Numbered from the stretch's first letter, positions 40,529-50,362 are shown. The stretch is 64,000 nucleotides of DNA from Deinococcus aquaedulcis (GCF_019693445.1 NZ_JAHRBL010000009.1:62001-126000), one strand, 5' to 3'. A program made the numbers and translations. Notes: generated from the sequence alone by a model not told the origin.

Positions 40529-41404
40529 ATGCCGCACCCCGCCTTGCACAGCGCCCATCCCGAGTTCCTGACCCTTTTCCCTGAAGGTGCCGCCCCCGAA
40601 CGGCTGGGCGAGGGGTTTACCTGGACCGAGGGGCCCGTGTATGTCCCGGCGCGCCGGGCCGTGATCTTCAGCGACGTGCGCCAGAACCGAACCTGGGCCT
40701 ACACGGACGGCGGCGAGCTGCGCGAGGAACTGAACCCCAGCGGCCACCAGAACGGCCACTGCCTGGACGCCCAGGGGCGCCTGATCGCCTGCTCGCACGG
40801 CCAGCGCGCGCTGCTGCGCCAGGAAGAAGACGGCACCTGGACCACCCTGGCTGACCGCTTTGAGGGCCACAGATTCAATTCCCCCAACGACGTGGCCCTG
40901 CACCCCGACGGCAGCCTGTGGTTCTCGGACCCCACCTACGGCCTGGACAAGCCCGAGGAAGGCGGCACCGGCGCGCCGATGGAACTGCCGGGCCGCTGGG
41001 TGTTTCGCCTGGGCCCGGACGGCGAACTGACCGCCCCCATCCGTGACCGCCAGAAGCCCAACGGCCTCGTGTTTGCTGGCGCCCGCACGCTCCTGCTGGC
41101 CGACACAGGCGACGGCGTCACCTACCGCTACGAGGTGGACCCAGATGGCCGCGCCACCTGTGCGGGCGAGCACTTCCGCGTGGCGCCCGGCAAGACCGAC
41201 GGCCTGCGGGTGGACCGGGCCGGGCGCATCTGGAGCAGCGCCGGAGACGGGGTGCATGTGCTGAGCGCGGACGGCCAGGAGCTGGGCCGCATCCTCTTTC
41301 CCCAGACGGTCAGCAACCTGTGCTTCGGCGGGCCGGAGGGCACCACGCTGTACGTGACGGCCAGCACAGAATTCTGGCGCGTGCCCACCCGGGTGCGCGG
41401 CTGA
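40529..41404 (+). CDS. SMP-30/gluconolactonase family protein
   Basis: A 291-residue six-bladed propeller lactonase. Metal-binding residues are seen in FTWTEGPVYVPARR (Glu), NSPNDVALHPDGSLWFSDPTYGL (Asn, Asp) and KTDGLRVDRAGRIWSSA (Asp). The family hydrolyses gluconolactone or related sugar lactones. It begins at ATG 40529, divergent from sucA, and is followed by a small membrane protein. Confidence 0.93.
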   Translation: MPHPALHSAHPEFLTLFPEGAAPERLGEGFTWTEGPVYVPARRAVIFSDVRQNRTWAYTDGGELREELNPSGHQNGHCLDAQGRLIACSHGQRALLRQEEDGTWTTLADRFEGHRFNSPNDVALHPDGSLWFSDPTYGLDKPEEGGTGAPMELPGRWVFRLGPDGELTAPIRDRQKPNGLVFAGARTLLLADTGDGVTYRYEVDPDGRATCAGEHFRVAPGKTDGLRVDRAGRIWSSAGDGVHVLSADGQELGRILFPQTVSNLCFGGPEGTTLYVTASTEFWRVPTRVRG

Positions 41405-41462
41405 GGGCCTGGCGGGCCACAGCCCCAAGAACGCCTGAAGGCCGCGCCGGGGGCCGGCTGCC

Positions 41463-41468
41463 TACACT
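41463..41468 (+). promoter_or_regulatory. -10 box TACACT of the small membrane protein
   Basis: TACACT ends 5 nt before ATG 41474. Confidence 0.55.
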
Positions 41469-41473
41469 GGGGC

Positions 41474-41731
41474 ATGTACCTGCTGTCGCGCGTGGCCCTG
41501 CTGCTTGGCGTCATTCTGCTCATCGCTGCGGCGGTGCTGCTGGGCAAGGATGTCATTGACATCAACCAGTTGCACGCCGTGGCCAACGCCAACCGCAGCA
41601 CCAACTTTCCCAGCCCGCTGAACAATGTGCTGATCACCGTGGGGCTGGCGGCGGCCGGCGGCCTTCTGGCCGGGCTGGGCCTGCGCCGACCCGAACGGCC
41701 GCGCCCCGACACTGAGGCGGGGCGCCCCTAA
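41474..41731 (+). CDS. Small two-pass membrane protein
   Basis: An 85-residue protein with two membrane segments (LSRVALLLGVILLIAAAVLL and LNNVLITVGLAAAGGLLAGLGL) separated by a polar loop IDINQLHAVANANRSTNFPSP, and a charged tail. Unknown function. Leaderless-type start; a strong terminator follows. Confidence 0.75.
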   Translation: MYLLSRVALLLGVILLIAAAVLLGKDVIDINQLHAVANANRSTNFPSPLNNVLITVGLAAAGGLLAGLGLRRPERPRPDTEAGRP

Positions 41732-42116
41732 CACCTGCGCTGCCGTTGAGCGGCCTGAGAACGCCCCCGCGTGCCCTGGATGCGTCCTGGGCCCACGCGG
41801 GGGTCAACTGTTGGTGGAGAGCGAGGCTGACGTGCCCCGCGAATTTCTGCGGGCAAATCCGGGCAGATGTTCGCTGTGCGCTGCGGGCATACCCAGAAAA
41901 GGCGCCGGTGCGCTCTCCAGGCAAGGGCCTTCGGTGCGGCGGCCCAGCCAGCCCTTGCCGCCATCCCCAGCCGCTGCGCAGATGAGGCGGTCCTTGAGGG
42001 CTTCTTCAACCGTGTGGTGTAACACAGAAAAACCAACGTCACTTAAAAGACAGCCGGGCGCCGGCCTCCTACCATCGGTGGACATCCCAAGCAGTGCCCT
42101 TTCCAGGAGGCCGATC
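41732..42116. other. 385-bp gap upstream of the HGD-repeat protein
   Basis: Contains the terminator at 41764-41803 and, at 42070-42075, TACCAT as a -10 box for the next gene, preceded by an A-rich stretch (AAAAACCAACGTCACTTAAAAG). Between them no coding frame is convincing; the plus frame that stays open from 41811 into the next gene has no ribosome binding site. Confidence 0.5.
41764..41803 (+). terminator. Terminator of the small membrane protein
   Basis: CCCCCGCGTG (41764-41773) and CACGCGGGGG (41794-41803), a 10-bp GC-rich stem followed by TCAACTGTTG. Confidence 0.65.
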
Positions 42117-43292
42117 ATGAACGGTAAACGTGCCCTTTCTCTTGCCCTGTTGTTGCTGACCCCCGCCCTTGCTGGCGGCGGTGGTCCGGCGGTGTCGCGC
42201 CCGGCAGGCACCACCATCAATCCCTTCGGTGCGGCGGTGCCCGTGACCCCGGTCACGCTGGCCGATCTGCAGCGGGGCGGCGGCGTCCTGACCCTGGTCA
42301 CCGGGCGCAACGTGGTGGCCGCCACCGTGCGCGGCCCCACGGTCCTGCTGGCCGCTGGCAGTGCGCCCGCCACGGCCGTGGTGGTCACGCGCGGCACGGG
42401 GGCGCAGCGCTACGAACTGCAGACGCCAGTGGCCCCCGGCACCCCCGTGGCCGTGGGCAGCGTGCGCCTGCTGCCAGTGGCGCCGGTGACCCTGCTGCCC
42501 GGCCAGTTGCCTGCCCCCGCGCCTGTGGTGACCCCCACCCCCGTCACCGCCCCAGCGGCGGGCAGCACCACGCCCCCAGCCGCCACCCCGCCCGCAGGCG
42601 GCGCCACCAGTGGCCGCGTGACCATCTGCCACCGCACCGGCAGCGCCACGAACCCCTACACCCTGCTGACCGTGAGCGCCAGTGCGCTGGCGGCCCACCG
42701 CAACCACGGCGACATTATCCCCGCGCCCGCAGGCGGCTGCCCGGTTACCGTGAGTGCCCCCGGCACCACGCCGCCCTCTCCCACGCCGCCGTCCCCCACC
42801 CCACCCAGCCCCACGCCGCCCAATCCGGCGCCGCCCGCCCCCACCCCCCCGGCACCCCCTGAAGGCGGTTCGGATAACGACAAGGTGACCATCTGCCACG
42901 CCACCGGCAGCGAGACCAACCCCTACAACCTGATCACGGTCAGCCGCAACGCCCTGAGCGCCCACGAGGGCCACGGCGACATCATTCCCGCGCCGCCCGA
43001 AGGCTGCCCCACCACGGCGGACGGCGCGGCCCCCAGCCCGACCCCGCCCAGCCCCACGCCGCCCAACCCGGCGCCCCCCAGCCCCACCCCGCCTGGAGGC
43101 GGCTCGGACAATGACAAGGTGACGATCTGCCACGCCACGGGCAGCGCCAACAACCCCTACAACCTGATCACGATCAGCCGCAACGCCCTCAGCGCCCATG
43201 AGGGCCACGGCGACATCATCCCCGCGCCGCCCGAGGGCTGCCCCACCACGCCCCCCCCCGGCAACGGGAATGGCAACGGCAACGGAAAGTAA
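42117..43292 (+). CDS. Secreted protein with three HGD-type repeats and proline-rich linkers
   Basis: A 391-residue protein with a signal peptide (MNGKRALSLALLLLTPALAGG). After a region of about 150 residues come three copies of a module of about 42 residues, VTICHATGSxxNPYNLITVS followed by NALSAHEGHGDIIPAP and GCP, joined by (P-S-P-T-P)-type linkers. Copies two and three are nearly identical in DNA. Each module keeps Cys-His, two further His and an Asp, suggesting metal binding. The module is known as a C-terminal domain of many surface proteins. AGGAGG precedes ATG 42117. It ends in a GNGNGNGK tail. Confidence 0.85.
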   Translation: MNGKRALSLALLLLTPALAGGGGPAVSRPAGTTINPFGAAVPVTPVTLADLQRGGGVLTLVTGRNVVAATVRGPTVLLAAGSAPATAVVVTRGTGAQRYELQTPVAPGTPVAVGSVRLLPVAPVTLLPGQLPAPAPVVTPTPVTAPAAGSTTPPAATPPAGGATSGRVTICHRTGSATNPYTLLTVSASALAAHRNHGDIIPAPAGGCPVTVSAPGTTPPSPTPPSPTPPSPTPPNPAPPAPTPPAPPEGGSDNDKVTICHATGSETNPYNLITVSRNALSAHEGHGDIIPAPPEGCPTTADGAAPSPTPPSPTPPNPAPPSPTPPGGGSDNDKVTICHATGSANNPYNLITISRNALSAHEGHGDIIPAPPEGCPTTPPPGNGNGNGNGK

Positions 43293-43362
43293 TCACCAGG
43301 ACAGGAGAAGAGGGGAGGCCGGTGCAGCGAATGCACCGGCCTCCTTTTGTGGTCCCCGCTCT

Positions 43363-43656
43363 TTAATCGCCCAGCGCGGCAACCAGTTGCGCCTTGCTCA
43401 TGGCGCTGCGGCCCCTGATGCCCTGCTCGCGGGCGCGGTTGTACAGCTCGTCGCGGGTCAGCTCGGCCAGGGCCCTGTTCGGGTTGCCGGTGCCCTGGGT
43501 GCGCCTGTTCGGCGTGCGCCCTTCCTCGCGGCGGTGCTTGTTCACCGTGCGGGCGGCAATCTCTTCGGCGCGGTCTTCGGGTTCGCCGCGTTCCAGGGCA
43601 CTGCCTTTGATGTGCTCGTACTGCCGCTCGTCTTTGTTGGTCCAGGCTTTGGGCAT
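43363..43656 (-). CDS. Small basic protein with Rho N-terminal-like domain
   Basis: A 97-residue protein starting MPKAWTNKDERQYEHIKGSA at 43656 with AGGAGG upstream. The first half matches small proteins often annotated as plasmid stabilisation proteins (RAEEIAARTVNKHRREEG). The C-terminus LTRDELYNRAREQGIRGRSAMSKAQLVAALG is a SAP/Rho-N-like nucleic acid binding helix pair. Role unknown. Confidence 0.82.
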   Translation of the reverse strand: MPKAWTNKDERQYEHIKGSALERGEPEDRAEEIAARTVNKHRREEGRTPNRRTQGTGNPNRALAELTRDELYNRAREQGIRGRSAMSKAQLVAALGD

Positions 43657-43802
43657 GGGGACCTCCTGGGCCTGACCGTAGGCCAGGGGCCATGAAGGAC
43701 GGTGAGGGGGGACTTCAGGCCCCGTCACCATTCACCACAAAGGCCGCTGCACCAGTCCCCCGAAGGGTGAACCGGTGCAGCGGCAAAGAGGGCGGTGCTG
43801 GC

Positions 43803-43994
43803 CTACTCGGTCAGCGTGCGGTTGAGGCGCGCCTTGTCCTCGGCAATCTTGCCCAGAATGAAGAAGGTGGGCGCCCAGTGGCCCACAAACAGGCCGTCGC
43901 GCTCCTTCTCCGAGGACTCGTCTTTGAAGTACTGCGAGGCGCTGAGCAGAATCGAGCCGAAGCCCAGCAGATACAGGATGTTGTGCAGTTTCAT
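43803..43994 (-). CDS. Small membrane protein
   Basis: A 63-residue protein, MKLHNILYLLGFGSILLSAS then a charged stretch KDESSEKERDG and GLFVGHWAPTFFILGKIAED. One clear membrane segment at the N-terminus. GGAGGTG precedes ATG 43994. The open frame extends further upstream but without support. No family function known to me. Confidence 0.75.
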   Translation of the reverse strand: MKLHNILYLLGFGSILLSASQYFKDESSEKERDGLFVGHWAPTFFILGKIAEDKARLNRTLTE

Positions 43995-44276
43995 AGCCAC
44001 ACCTCCGGGGAAAAGAGGACAGGGGGGCTGGCCCCGCCAGGGCCAGGCCAGGGGCACGCAGAGCAGACGGCTCCGGCGTGGGCAGGGAAGGACTGCCCCG
44101 GGACGAACACCCCCAGCAAAGCGCAGCCGCCGCGCCCAGAACGTACGGGTGGGCACCCTGTGAAGGCCGCCTGAGGAGCGGCTCAAGCGACGCCCTGGGG
44201 GCAGGTAGTGGGATGGGCAAGTCAGGTGCGTGACATGTACATGCGGCAGAGCGAGGCTCCTTCGCGCAGGCCAGGT

Positions 44277-45518
44277 TTATACCGCTTCAGCTGAGGCGAC
44301 CCCCGGGACACCCGAGCGCCACACCCAGAGCCAGGCCGTGCATCCCACGCCGCCGGCCAGGACCAGCGCCGTGCCCACGCCAAACTGCTGCCCCACGACC
44401 CCGCCCAGCAGGGCGCCCAGTGGCACCACACCACCAGCAAAGAAGCGGACACTGGCATGCATGCGGCCCTGGAAGGCGCGTGGCGTGATGGTTTGCCGCA
44501 ACGTCACATGCTGCACCGAGAAGATGATGGCGCCGAACCCGAACAGCAGCCGCGCCGCAATCAGCCCGGGAATGGCCAGCGGCCCCAGCAGACTGGACAG
44601 CGGCACCAGAAGCAGCCCCACGCCCGCAACCAGTGCGGCCAGCTGGGCCGCGCGGCCCAGGCCCAGCCAGGTCGCCACCCGTTCAGCCAGCAGCGCACCC
44701 CCCACAAAGCCGATATTGCCGCCCATGTACACCAGCCCTATCTGGGCTGGTGTGAGGCCCAGGTCGCGGCTGAGGTGCAACACCAGCAGGGCGTCCAGCA
44801 AGCCCTGGGCAAAATTCAGGGTGCTGGCACACAGCACCAGTGGCCGGATCAGCGGATGCGACCAGACATAGTGCAGGCCCTCGCGCAACTGCTGGCCCAG
44901 CGAAGTGCGTGTCTGAGGCGCCTGAATTTGCTCTGGAACGCGAATCCCACCCAGAAATGCGGCCGAGGCCAGGAAGGTGCCGATGTTGACCCAGACCCCC
45001 GCCACGGCCCCCACCAGACCGATAAGCCCCCCACCCAGACCGGGGCCGAGCACCTCGGCCCCGGAGCGAGAGGTTTCCAGCTTGCTGTTGGCATCGGTGA
45101 GGGCTGTTTTGGGGACAAGGTCGGGCAGCAGGGATTGATAGGCCACGTTGAAGAACACGCTGAGGGTGCCCACCACGAAGGCCACCCCATACAGCACCTC
45201 CAGCCGTAAGACACCCAGCAGCGCGGTCAGTGGGACCACCAGCAGGGCGGCGGCGCGCAGCAGGTCCGTCCAGATCAGGACGGGACGGCGGGGCCGCTGG
45301 TCAATCCAGACGCCCGCGATCAAACTGAACAGGAGGAGCGGGGCGGTCTCCATGGCCACGAGGAGGCCCATCTGGGCTGGCGTGGCGTGCAAGGTCACCG
45401 CCGCGATGAGGGGAAGGGCCAGCAGGGCCACCTGCTGGCCGAGAACGGACAGGGTTTCGGCCGCCCAAAGGCGGTTGAACGCAGGCACGCGCGTGGCGCG
45501 TGTCTCGGATAAGGTCAT
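44277..45518 (-). CDS. MFS transporter
   Basis: A 413-residue protein with about 12 membrane segments starting MTLSETRATRVPAFNRLWAAETLS. The loop between helices 2 and 3 reads GVWIDQRPRRPVLIWTDLLRA, the MFS motif A variant of MFS_3/EntS-like exporters. The second half repeats it weakly as LLAERVATWLGLGRA. Such transporters export siderophores, drugs or other small molecules by proton antiport. GGAG precedes ATG 45518. Confidence 0.9.
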   Translation of the reverse strand: MTLSETRATRVPAFNRLWAAETLSVLGQQVALLALPLIAAVTLHATPAQMGLLVAMETAPLLLFSLIAGVWIDQRPRRPVLIWTDLLRAAALLVVPLTALLGVLRLEVLYGVAFVVGTLSVFFNVAYQSLLPDLVPKTALTDANSKLETSRSGAEVLGPGLGGGLIGLVGAVAGVWVNIGTFLASAAFLGGIRVPEQIQAPQTRTSLGQQLREGLHYVWSHPLIRPLVLCASTLNFAQGLLDALLVLHLSRDLGLTPAQIGLVYMGGNIGFVGGALLAERVATWLGLGRAAQLAALVAGVGLLLVPLSSLLGPLAIPGLIAARLLFGFGAIIFSVQHVTLRQTITPRAFQGRMHASVRFFAGGVVPLGALLGGVVGQQFGVGTALVLAGGVGCTAWLWVWRSGVPGVASAEAV

Positions 45519-45854
45519 GGCAACTCCGCACACAGCAAGTCAGGCCGCCGCCGAAGGGTGGGCGGCGCAGGAGACAAAGAAGAACAGCGTCCCTGGAGCT
45601 TGCGGTTACGGTGGGCAGACGGTCATAAAGGTTGGCGCCCAGTGTAGCAGAGCGGCAAAACGGGCTAGCTTCACCGTGGCTGGTACGATGTCGCCCGGTG
45701 CGACTGAGGGTCTGGGCTGTTTGTGCGGCCCACAGCGCCCCTTCTCTGCAGAAGGGCCGGCTTCAAATCAGTTGGCTTGTTATTTCACTTTGCGGGTTAT
45801 TCAGGAGCCTCCGCTGAAGAGGAAAAGCCTTTCTCGCCCCTCCGTTCATGCTTT
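45519..45854. other. 336-bp gap between MFS and M48 genes
   Basis: No convincing gene. A TACACT box on the minus strand (about 45640-45645) could start an MFS transcript with a leader of about 115 nt. The rest, close to the M48 stop, has no hairpin strong enough to call. Confidence 0.4.
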
Positions 45855-46994
45855 TCAGCGCGAAATGCGGTCGCGGTAGGCCTCGGTGGCGGCGGCCTCC
45901 AGGTCCGGCACGAAAGGCAGCAGTTCGGCGTCAATCCGGGCGGCCTCGGCGCTGCTGAGGGTGCACTGGGGCGCACTGGGCCACGCCTGCACCACCTGCA
46001 GGCGGTCGGCAGTGGGGGGGTGGGACTGGTCCAGGCGCACGCGGTGCTGGGCCTGCTCCTGGCGGGCCCGCTGCCACTGCGCCGGCGGCAGGGTGTCGAG
46101 CATGTGGCGGAATTCGGCAAAGGCGTGGGGGCGCTGGGGCTGGTGCCGCTGCTTGTGCAGGGCGCTGTCCAGCAGGTGGGCCATGTGCAGGCGGTCCAGC
46201 AGGCCCGCCTTGGCCGCCGAGCCGGCCACCCGCGCGGCCAAGAGATCGGCGCGGTATTCGGCCGCCTGCTGGCCGGCCCCCACCAGCCCCAGCAGCAGGT
46301 GGGCCAGGCCCAGGGGCAGCAGGGCTGCGCCCTTGAGGAGCAGGTTCCCTACTTTTTCGGGCAGAGTGGCGCGCGCTTCCATGATGGGGTCGGGCCACAG
46401 GACGCTGACGGTCTGCTCCAGGACGGTCAACGCGTGGTGCACCAGCCCGCTCCGGGTGGGATCGCCATTTTTCAGGTGCGCGAGTTCGTGTGCCAGCAGC
46501 GCCACCCGTTCCTGCGGGCCCAGGCCGTACCACAGCGCCAGTCCCAGGCCCAGGGTGGGTTCGCGGCGCGGGCCGTGCAGGCCCATGAAAGCGTTGGCCT
46601 CTGGGGTCAGGACGATCCGCACCGGGCGCGTCACCCCGGCCGCCTCGCCCACCCGGCGCAGCAGCGCGTGCAATTCGGGGGCCTGGGCTTCAGTCAGGCG
46701 CGCCCCTTCAATGCGGTGAACACGGGGCCGCGCGGTCCAGGCAAAGAGCAGCAGGGGCAGGGCCCCCAGCCCACAGGCGATCCGGGTGCCCTGGCTTAGC
46801 CCTCCCAGCCCCAGCGCGCGCAGCAGCAGCCACCCGCCCAGCAGGGCCAGCGCCGCAAAGCCCAGCAGCACCAGTGCGGCCAGCGCGTGGCCCAGCGCCG
46901 CCCGGGGGGGCACGGTGGGCGAGGCATGAGCGGTAAAGAGGTCACGCAGGCGCGCGGCCTCGCGGTCCGCCACCCGCTGCCACACCCGGTCCAT
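45855..46994 (-). CDS. M48-family metalloprotease
   Basis: A 379-residue membrane zinc protease if started at ATG 46994 (MDRVWQRVADREAARLRDLF). Two N-terminal membrane segments (AALVLLGFAALALLGGWLLL and ACGLGALPLLLFAW) precede the catalytic domain with HELAH (169-173) and a distal QQAAEYRADLLAA glutamate ligand. The frame is open to 47162, but that extension is made of a dispersed repeat and hairpin, so either the annotated start is internal or the repeat has been added to the protein. Function: envelope protein quality control, as for HtpX-like enzymes. Confidence 0.85.
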   Translation of the reverse strand: MDRVWQRVADREAARLRDLFTAHASPTVPPRAALGHALAALVLLGFAALALLGGWLLLRALGLGGLSQGTRIACGLGALPLLLFAWTARPRVHRIEGARLTEAQAPELHALLRRVGEAAGVTRPVRIVLTPEANAFMGLHGPRREPTLGLGLALWYGLGPQERVALLAHELAHLKNGDPTRSGLVHHALTVLEQTVSVLWPDPIMEARATLPEKVGNLLLKGAALLPLGLAHLLLGLVGAGQQAAEYRADLLAARVAGSAAKAGLLDRLHMAHLLDSALHKQRHQPQRPHAFAEFRHMLDTLPPAQWQRARQEQAQHRVRLDQSHPPTADRLQVVQAWPSAPQCTLSSAEAARIDAELLPFVPDLEAAATEAYRDRISR

Positions 46995-47059
46995 TGCGCT
47001 CTGCGGGGCAAGTTCATAGCGGAACCCAACGTCGTTGGAGGGCCCCCCTTCAACGACGT

Positions 47060-47110
47060 TGGGGCGAACGAAGTGAGTCTCCGTGAAAGACAGCGGCAGA
47101 AGTGGAGTTG
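47060..47110 (-). repeat. Dispersed intergenic repeat, copy 2
   Basis: Reverse complement of the element at 19017-19067: the two conserved blocks (23 and 19 bp) each differ by about one base. It lies in the 5' extension of the M48 reading frame and stays in frame with it. Confidence 0.65.
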
Positions 47111-47134
47111 AAGGGCTGCTGTTGAGCCCTTCAA
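47108..47134. repeat. Perfect hairpin next to dispersed repeat
   Basis: TTGAAGGGCT (47108-47117) and AGCCCTTCAA (47125-47134), a 10-bp stem with a 7-nt loop, directly adjoining the repeat. Confidence 0.6.
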
Positions 47135-47204
47135 TGGAACTGGCAGCCGCTGTCGACGTCACAGCCCCAGCATAGGGACAGCCAGCCGCGTCTGCTGCCC
47201 AGCT

Positions 47205-47411
47205 TTACTCGCCCCCAGTGGGGGAGACCACCACCTGCACCCGGCCCACCTGTCCGGTGGTCAGGCGCACCTTGATGCCGTGGGGGTGCGAGGGCGAGCG
47301 GGTAAGCAGGGCCGCGACCACCCCACGGGTGAGCCGCCCCGAGGCTTGGTCCTGTTTCTGCACGATGTCCACGGTGAGGCCGGGGCGAATCTGGGAACGG
47401 GGAGGAGCCAT
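47205..47411 (-). CDS. YwbE family protein
   Basis: A 68-residue protein starting MAPPRSQIRPGLTVDIVQKQ at 47411. The pattern GxxVxIVxKxDQ, GxLTxGVV, LLTxSxxHPHGIKVRL, GxVGRVQ is that of the short YwbE family (DUF2196), a small beta-barrel of unknown role. TACCGT lies 6 nt before the ATG and fixes the start; the much longer open frame upstream is not used. Confidence 0.9.
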   Translation of the reverse strand: MAPPRSQIRPGLTVDIVQKQDQASGRLTRGVVAALLTRSPSHPHGIKVRLTTGQVGRVQVVVSPTGGE

Positions 47412-47417
47412 GACCGC

Positions 47418-47423
47418 ACGGTA
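47418..47423 (-). promoter_or_regulatory. -10 box TACCGT, leaderless ywbE-like gene
   Basis: TACCGT on the minus strand lies 6 nt before ATG 47411. Confidence 0.6.
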
Positions 47424-47550
47424 CGCCACACTTGCGCCCAACGTGATCGGACGATCAAGGCGGGGATCAGGCTTGGGCTGGGGGGGCGGTTTACCCTGCA
47501 CGGGCAAGCAGGCACCCCACCCAAGTTCAATTCCCGGGAGGCGACAGCGC

Positions 47551-48333
47551 ATGGGCATGTTAGACGGCAAGGTGGCATTTATTACGGGCGGCGCCAGCGG
47601 CATTGGCGCGGGCACGGCGCGGCGGTTTGCGCAGGAAGGCGCGCGCGTGGCCCTGGCCGACGTGCAGCCCGAAGAAGGCGAGAAGCTGCGCGGCGAGATT
47701 GCCGGTGCAGGCGGCGAGGCGCTGTACATCCAGTGCGACGTGAGCGACGCGGCCTCGGTGCGGGACGCCATTGAGGCGACGGTGGCGGCGTACGGGCGCC
47801 TGGACATCGTGTTCGCCAACGCGGGCATCAACGGCGTGTGGGCCCCCATTGACGAGCTGCAGCCCGAGGAGTGGGACAAGACCCAGAGCATCAACCTGCG
47901 CGGCACCTATCTCACGGTGCATTACGCCGTGCCGCACCTGAAGCGCGCGGGGGGCGGCAGCATCCTGATCACCAGCAGCGTGAACGGCAACCGCACCTTT
48001 TCCACGCCGGGGGCCAGCGCCTACAGCGCCTCCAAGGCTGGGCAGGTGGCCTTTGCCAAGATGATCGCCCTGGAACTGGGCCGGCACAACATCCGCTGTA
48101 ACGCCGTGTGCCCGGGCCTGATTCACACCAACATTCAGGACCGCACGGACCAGCGCCATACCGAGCGCATTGGCATTGAGGTGGAACTCCCCAAGGGCAG
48201 CCCCGCCCTGCACGGCGGCGAGGGCGAGCCGGTGGACGTCGCCGACGCCTGCCTGTTCCTGGCCTCGGACCTGGGGCGGCATGTCTCCGGCATTGAGCTG
48301 TACGTGGACGGCGGCGCCTCGCTGCTGCGGTAG
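47551..48333 (+). CDS. SDR family NAD(P)-dependent oxidoreductase
   Basis: A 260-residue short-chain dehydrogenase. Cofactor loop TGGASGIG near residue 13, NAG in VFANAGING, catalytic Ser in ITSSVNG and the YSASK pair, and the C-terminal VSGIELYVDGGASLL. An Asp (ALADVQPEE) after the second strand favours NAD(H). GGGAGG precedes ATG 47551. Substrate unknown. Confidence 0.93.
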   Translation: MGMLDGKVAFITGGASGIGAGTARRFAQEGARVALADVQPEEGEKLRGEIAGAGGEALYIQCDVSDAASVRDAIEATVAAYGRLDIVFANAGINGVWAPIDELQPEEWDKTQSINLRGTYLTVHYAVPHLKRAGGGSILITSSVNGNRTFSTPGASAYSASKAGQVAFAKMIALELGRHNIRCNAVCPGLIHTNIQDRTDQRHTERIGIEVELPKGSPALHGGEGEPVDVADACLFLASDLGRHVSGIELYVDGGASLLR

Positions 48334-48348
48334 AGGGACATAAGGAGA

Positions 48349-48375
48349 GGCCCCGCCCTCTACCTGGGCGGGGCC
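48349..48375. terminator. Bidirectional terminator between SDR gene and purF
   Basis: GGCCCCGCCC (48349-48358) and GGGCGGGGCC (48366-48375), a 10-bp stem with a 7-nt loop between convergent genes. Confidence 0.75.
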
Positions 48376-48387
48376 TGGGGGCGCGCT

Positions 48388-49806
<1,419 letters not shown>

Positions 49807-49821
49807 GGGTGAGTCCTTGAG

Positions 49822-49860
49822 GCTCCCTCTCCCCTTGCGGGAGAGGGCTGGGGAGAGGGG
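49822..49860 (+). repeat. Left terminal inverted repeat of the DUF559 element
   Basis: 39 bp beginning GCTCCCTCTCCCCTTGCGGG. Its reverse complement matches 50292-50330 at 38 of 39 positions. Each end also folds on itself (CTCTCCC...GGGAGAG). Confidence 0.85.
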
Positions 49861-49862
49861 AA

Positions 49863-50288
49863 ATGGGTCGCAAAGTGAGCAGCGCTGGGGTGATGCAAGT
49901 CGCAATATTGACGCTGATGCCATTGCGATTTACACATGCTGAAGGAACGCAGCGAGCGCGGCGTCTTCGTCGTGACGCGACACCAGAGGAACGGCTCTTG
50001 TGGGCTGCCCTCAGAAATGAACAGCTGGGGGTCAAATTTCGCCGCCAGCAGCCTCTGGGCTTCTACATAGCCGACTTCGTGTGTTTCGAGCGCCCCTTGG
50101 TGGTTGAGTTGGACGGTGGGCAACATGCCCAGCCCGCTGGACAGGCCTACGACGCTGCGCGCACGGCGTATCTGAATGGCCGCACGTTTCGGGTCCTGCG
50201 GTTCTGGAACCATGAGGTGCGGGGCAATCTGGGCGGCGTTCTGATGCGAATTCAGGAAGAACTTGGGCATTCGGTGGGTGGGTCGTAG
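49863..50288 (+). CDS. DUF559 family endonuclease-fold protein
   Basis: A 141-residue ORF, with a more typical start at ATG 49917 (MPLRFTHAEGTQRARRLRRD). The family core is complete: TPEERLLWAALRNEQLGVKF, RRQQPLGFYIADFVCFERPLVVELDGGQH, AYDAARTAYLNGRTFRVLRFWNHEV. The E-D-x(n)-D-x-Q pattern (IADFV, VELDGGQ) resembles Vsr/PD-(D/E)XK nucleases. It is antisense to the pur operon and enclosed by the inverted repeats, which suggests it moves or maintains them. Confidence 0.88.
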   Translation: MGRKVSSAGVMQVAILTLMPLRFTHAEGTQRARRLRRDATPEERLLWAALRNEQLGVKFRRQQPLGFYIADFVCFERPLVVELDGGQHAQPAGQAYDAARTAYLNGRTFRVLRFWNHEVRGNLGGVLMRIQEELGHSVGGS

Positions 50289-50291
50289 TGT

Positions 50292-50330
50292 CCCCTCACC
50301 CCAGCCCTCTCCCGCAAGGGGAGAGGGAGC
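50292..50330 (-). repeat. Right terminal inverted repeat of the DUF559 element
   Basis: 39 bp ending GGGAGAGGGAGC-type sequence; reverse complement of the left repeat with one mismatch. Confidence 0.85.
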
Positions 50331-50362
50331 AGGGCGTTGTGTCGGCCCCGCCCAACCAGTGC

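Larger units (their letters stand above)
49822..50330. mobile_element. 509-bp inverted-repeat element carrying a DUF559 gene
   Basis: Two 39-bp inverted repeats with a single mismatch bound a single gene of the DUF559 family. The element lies between purL and purF, opposite to operon transcription. No clear target-site duplication is seen. The structure is that of a MITE or of a REP-like unit travelling with a nuclease-fold gene; mobility is an inference. Confidence 0.7.

Noticed and set aside
42740..43110. CRISPR array from the repeated CCCAGCCCCACGCCGCCC-type units
   Set aside because: These are proline-codon repeats inside a continuous reading frame, without regular spacers.
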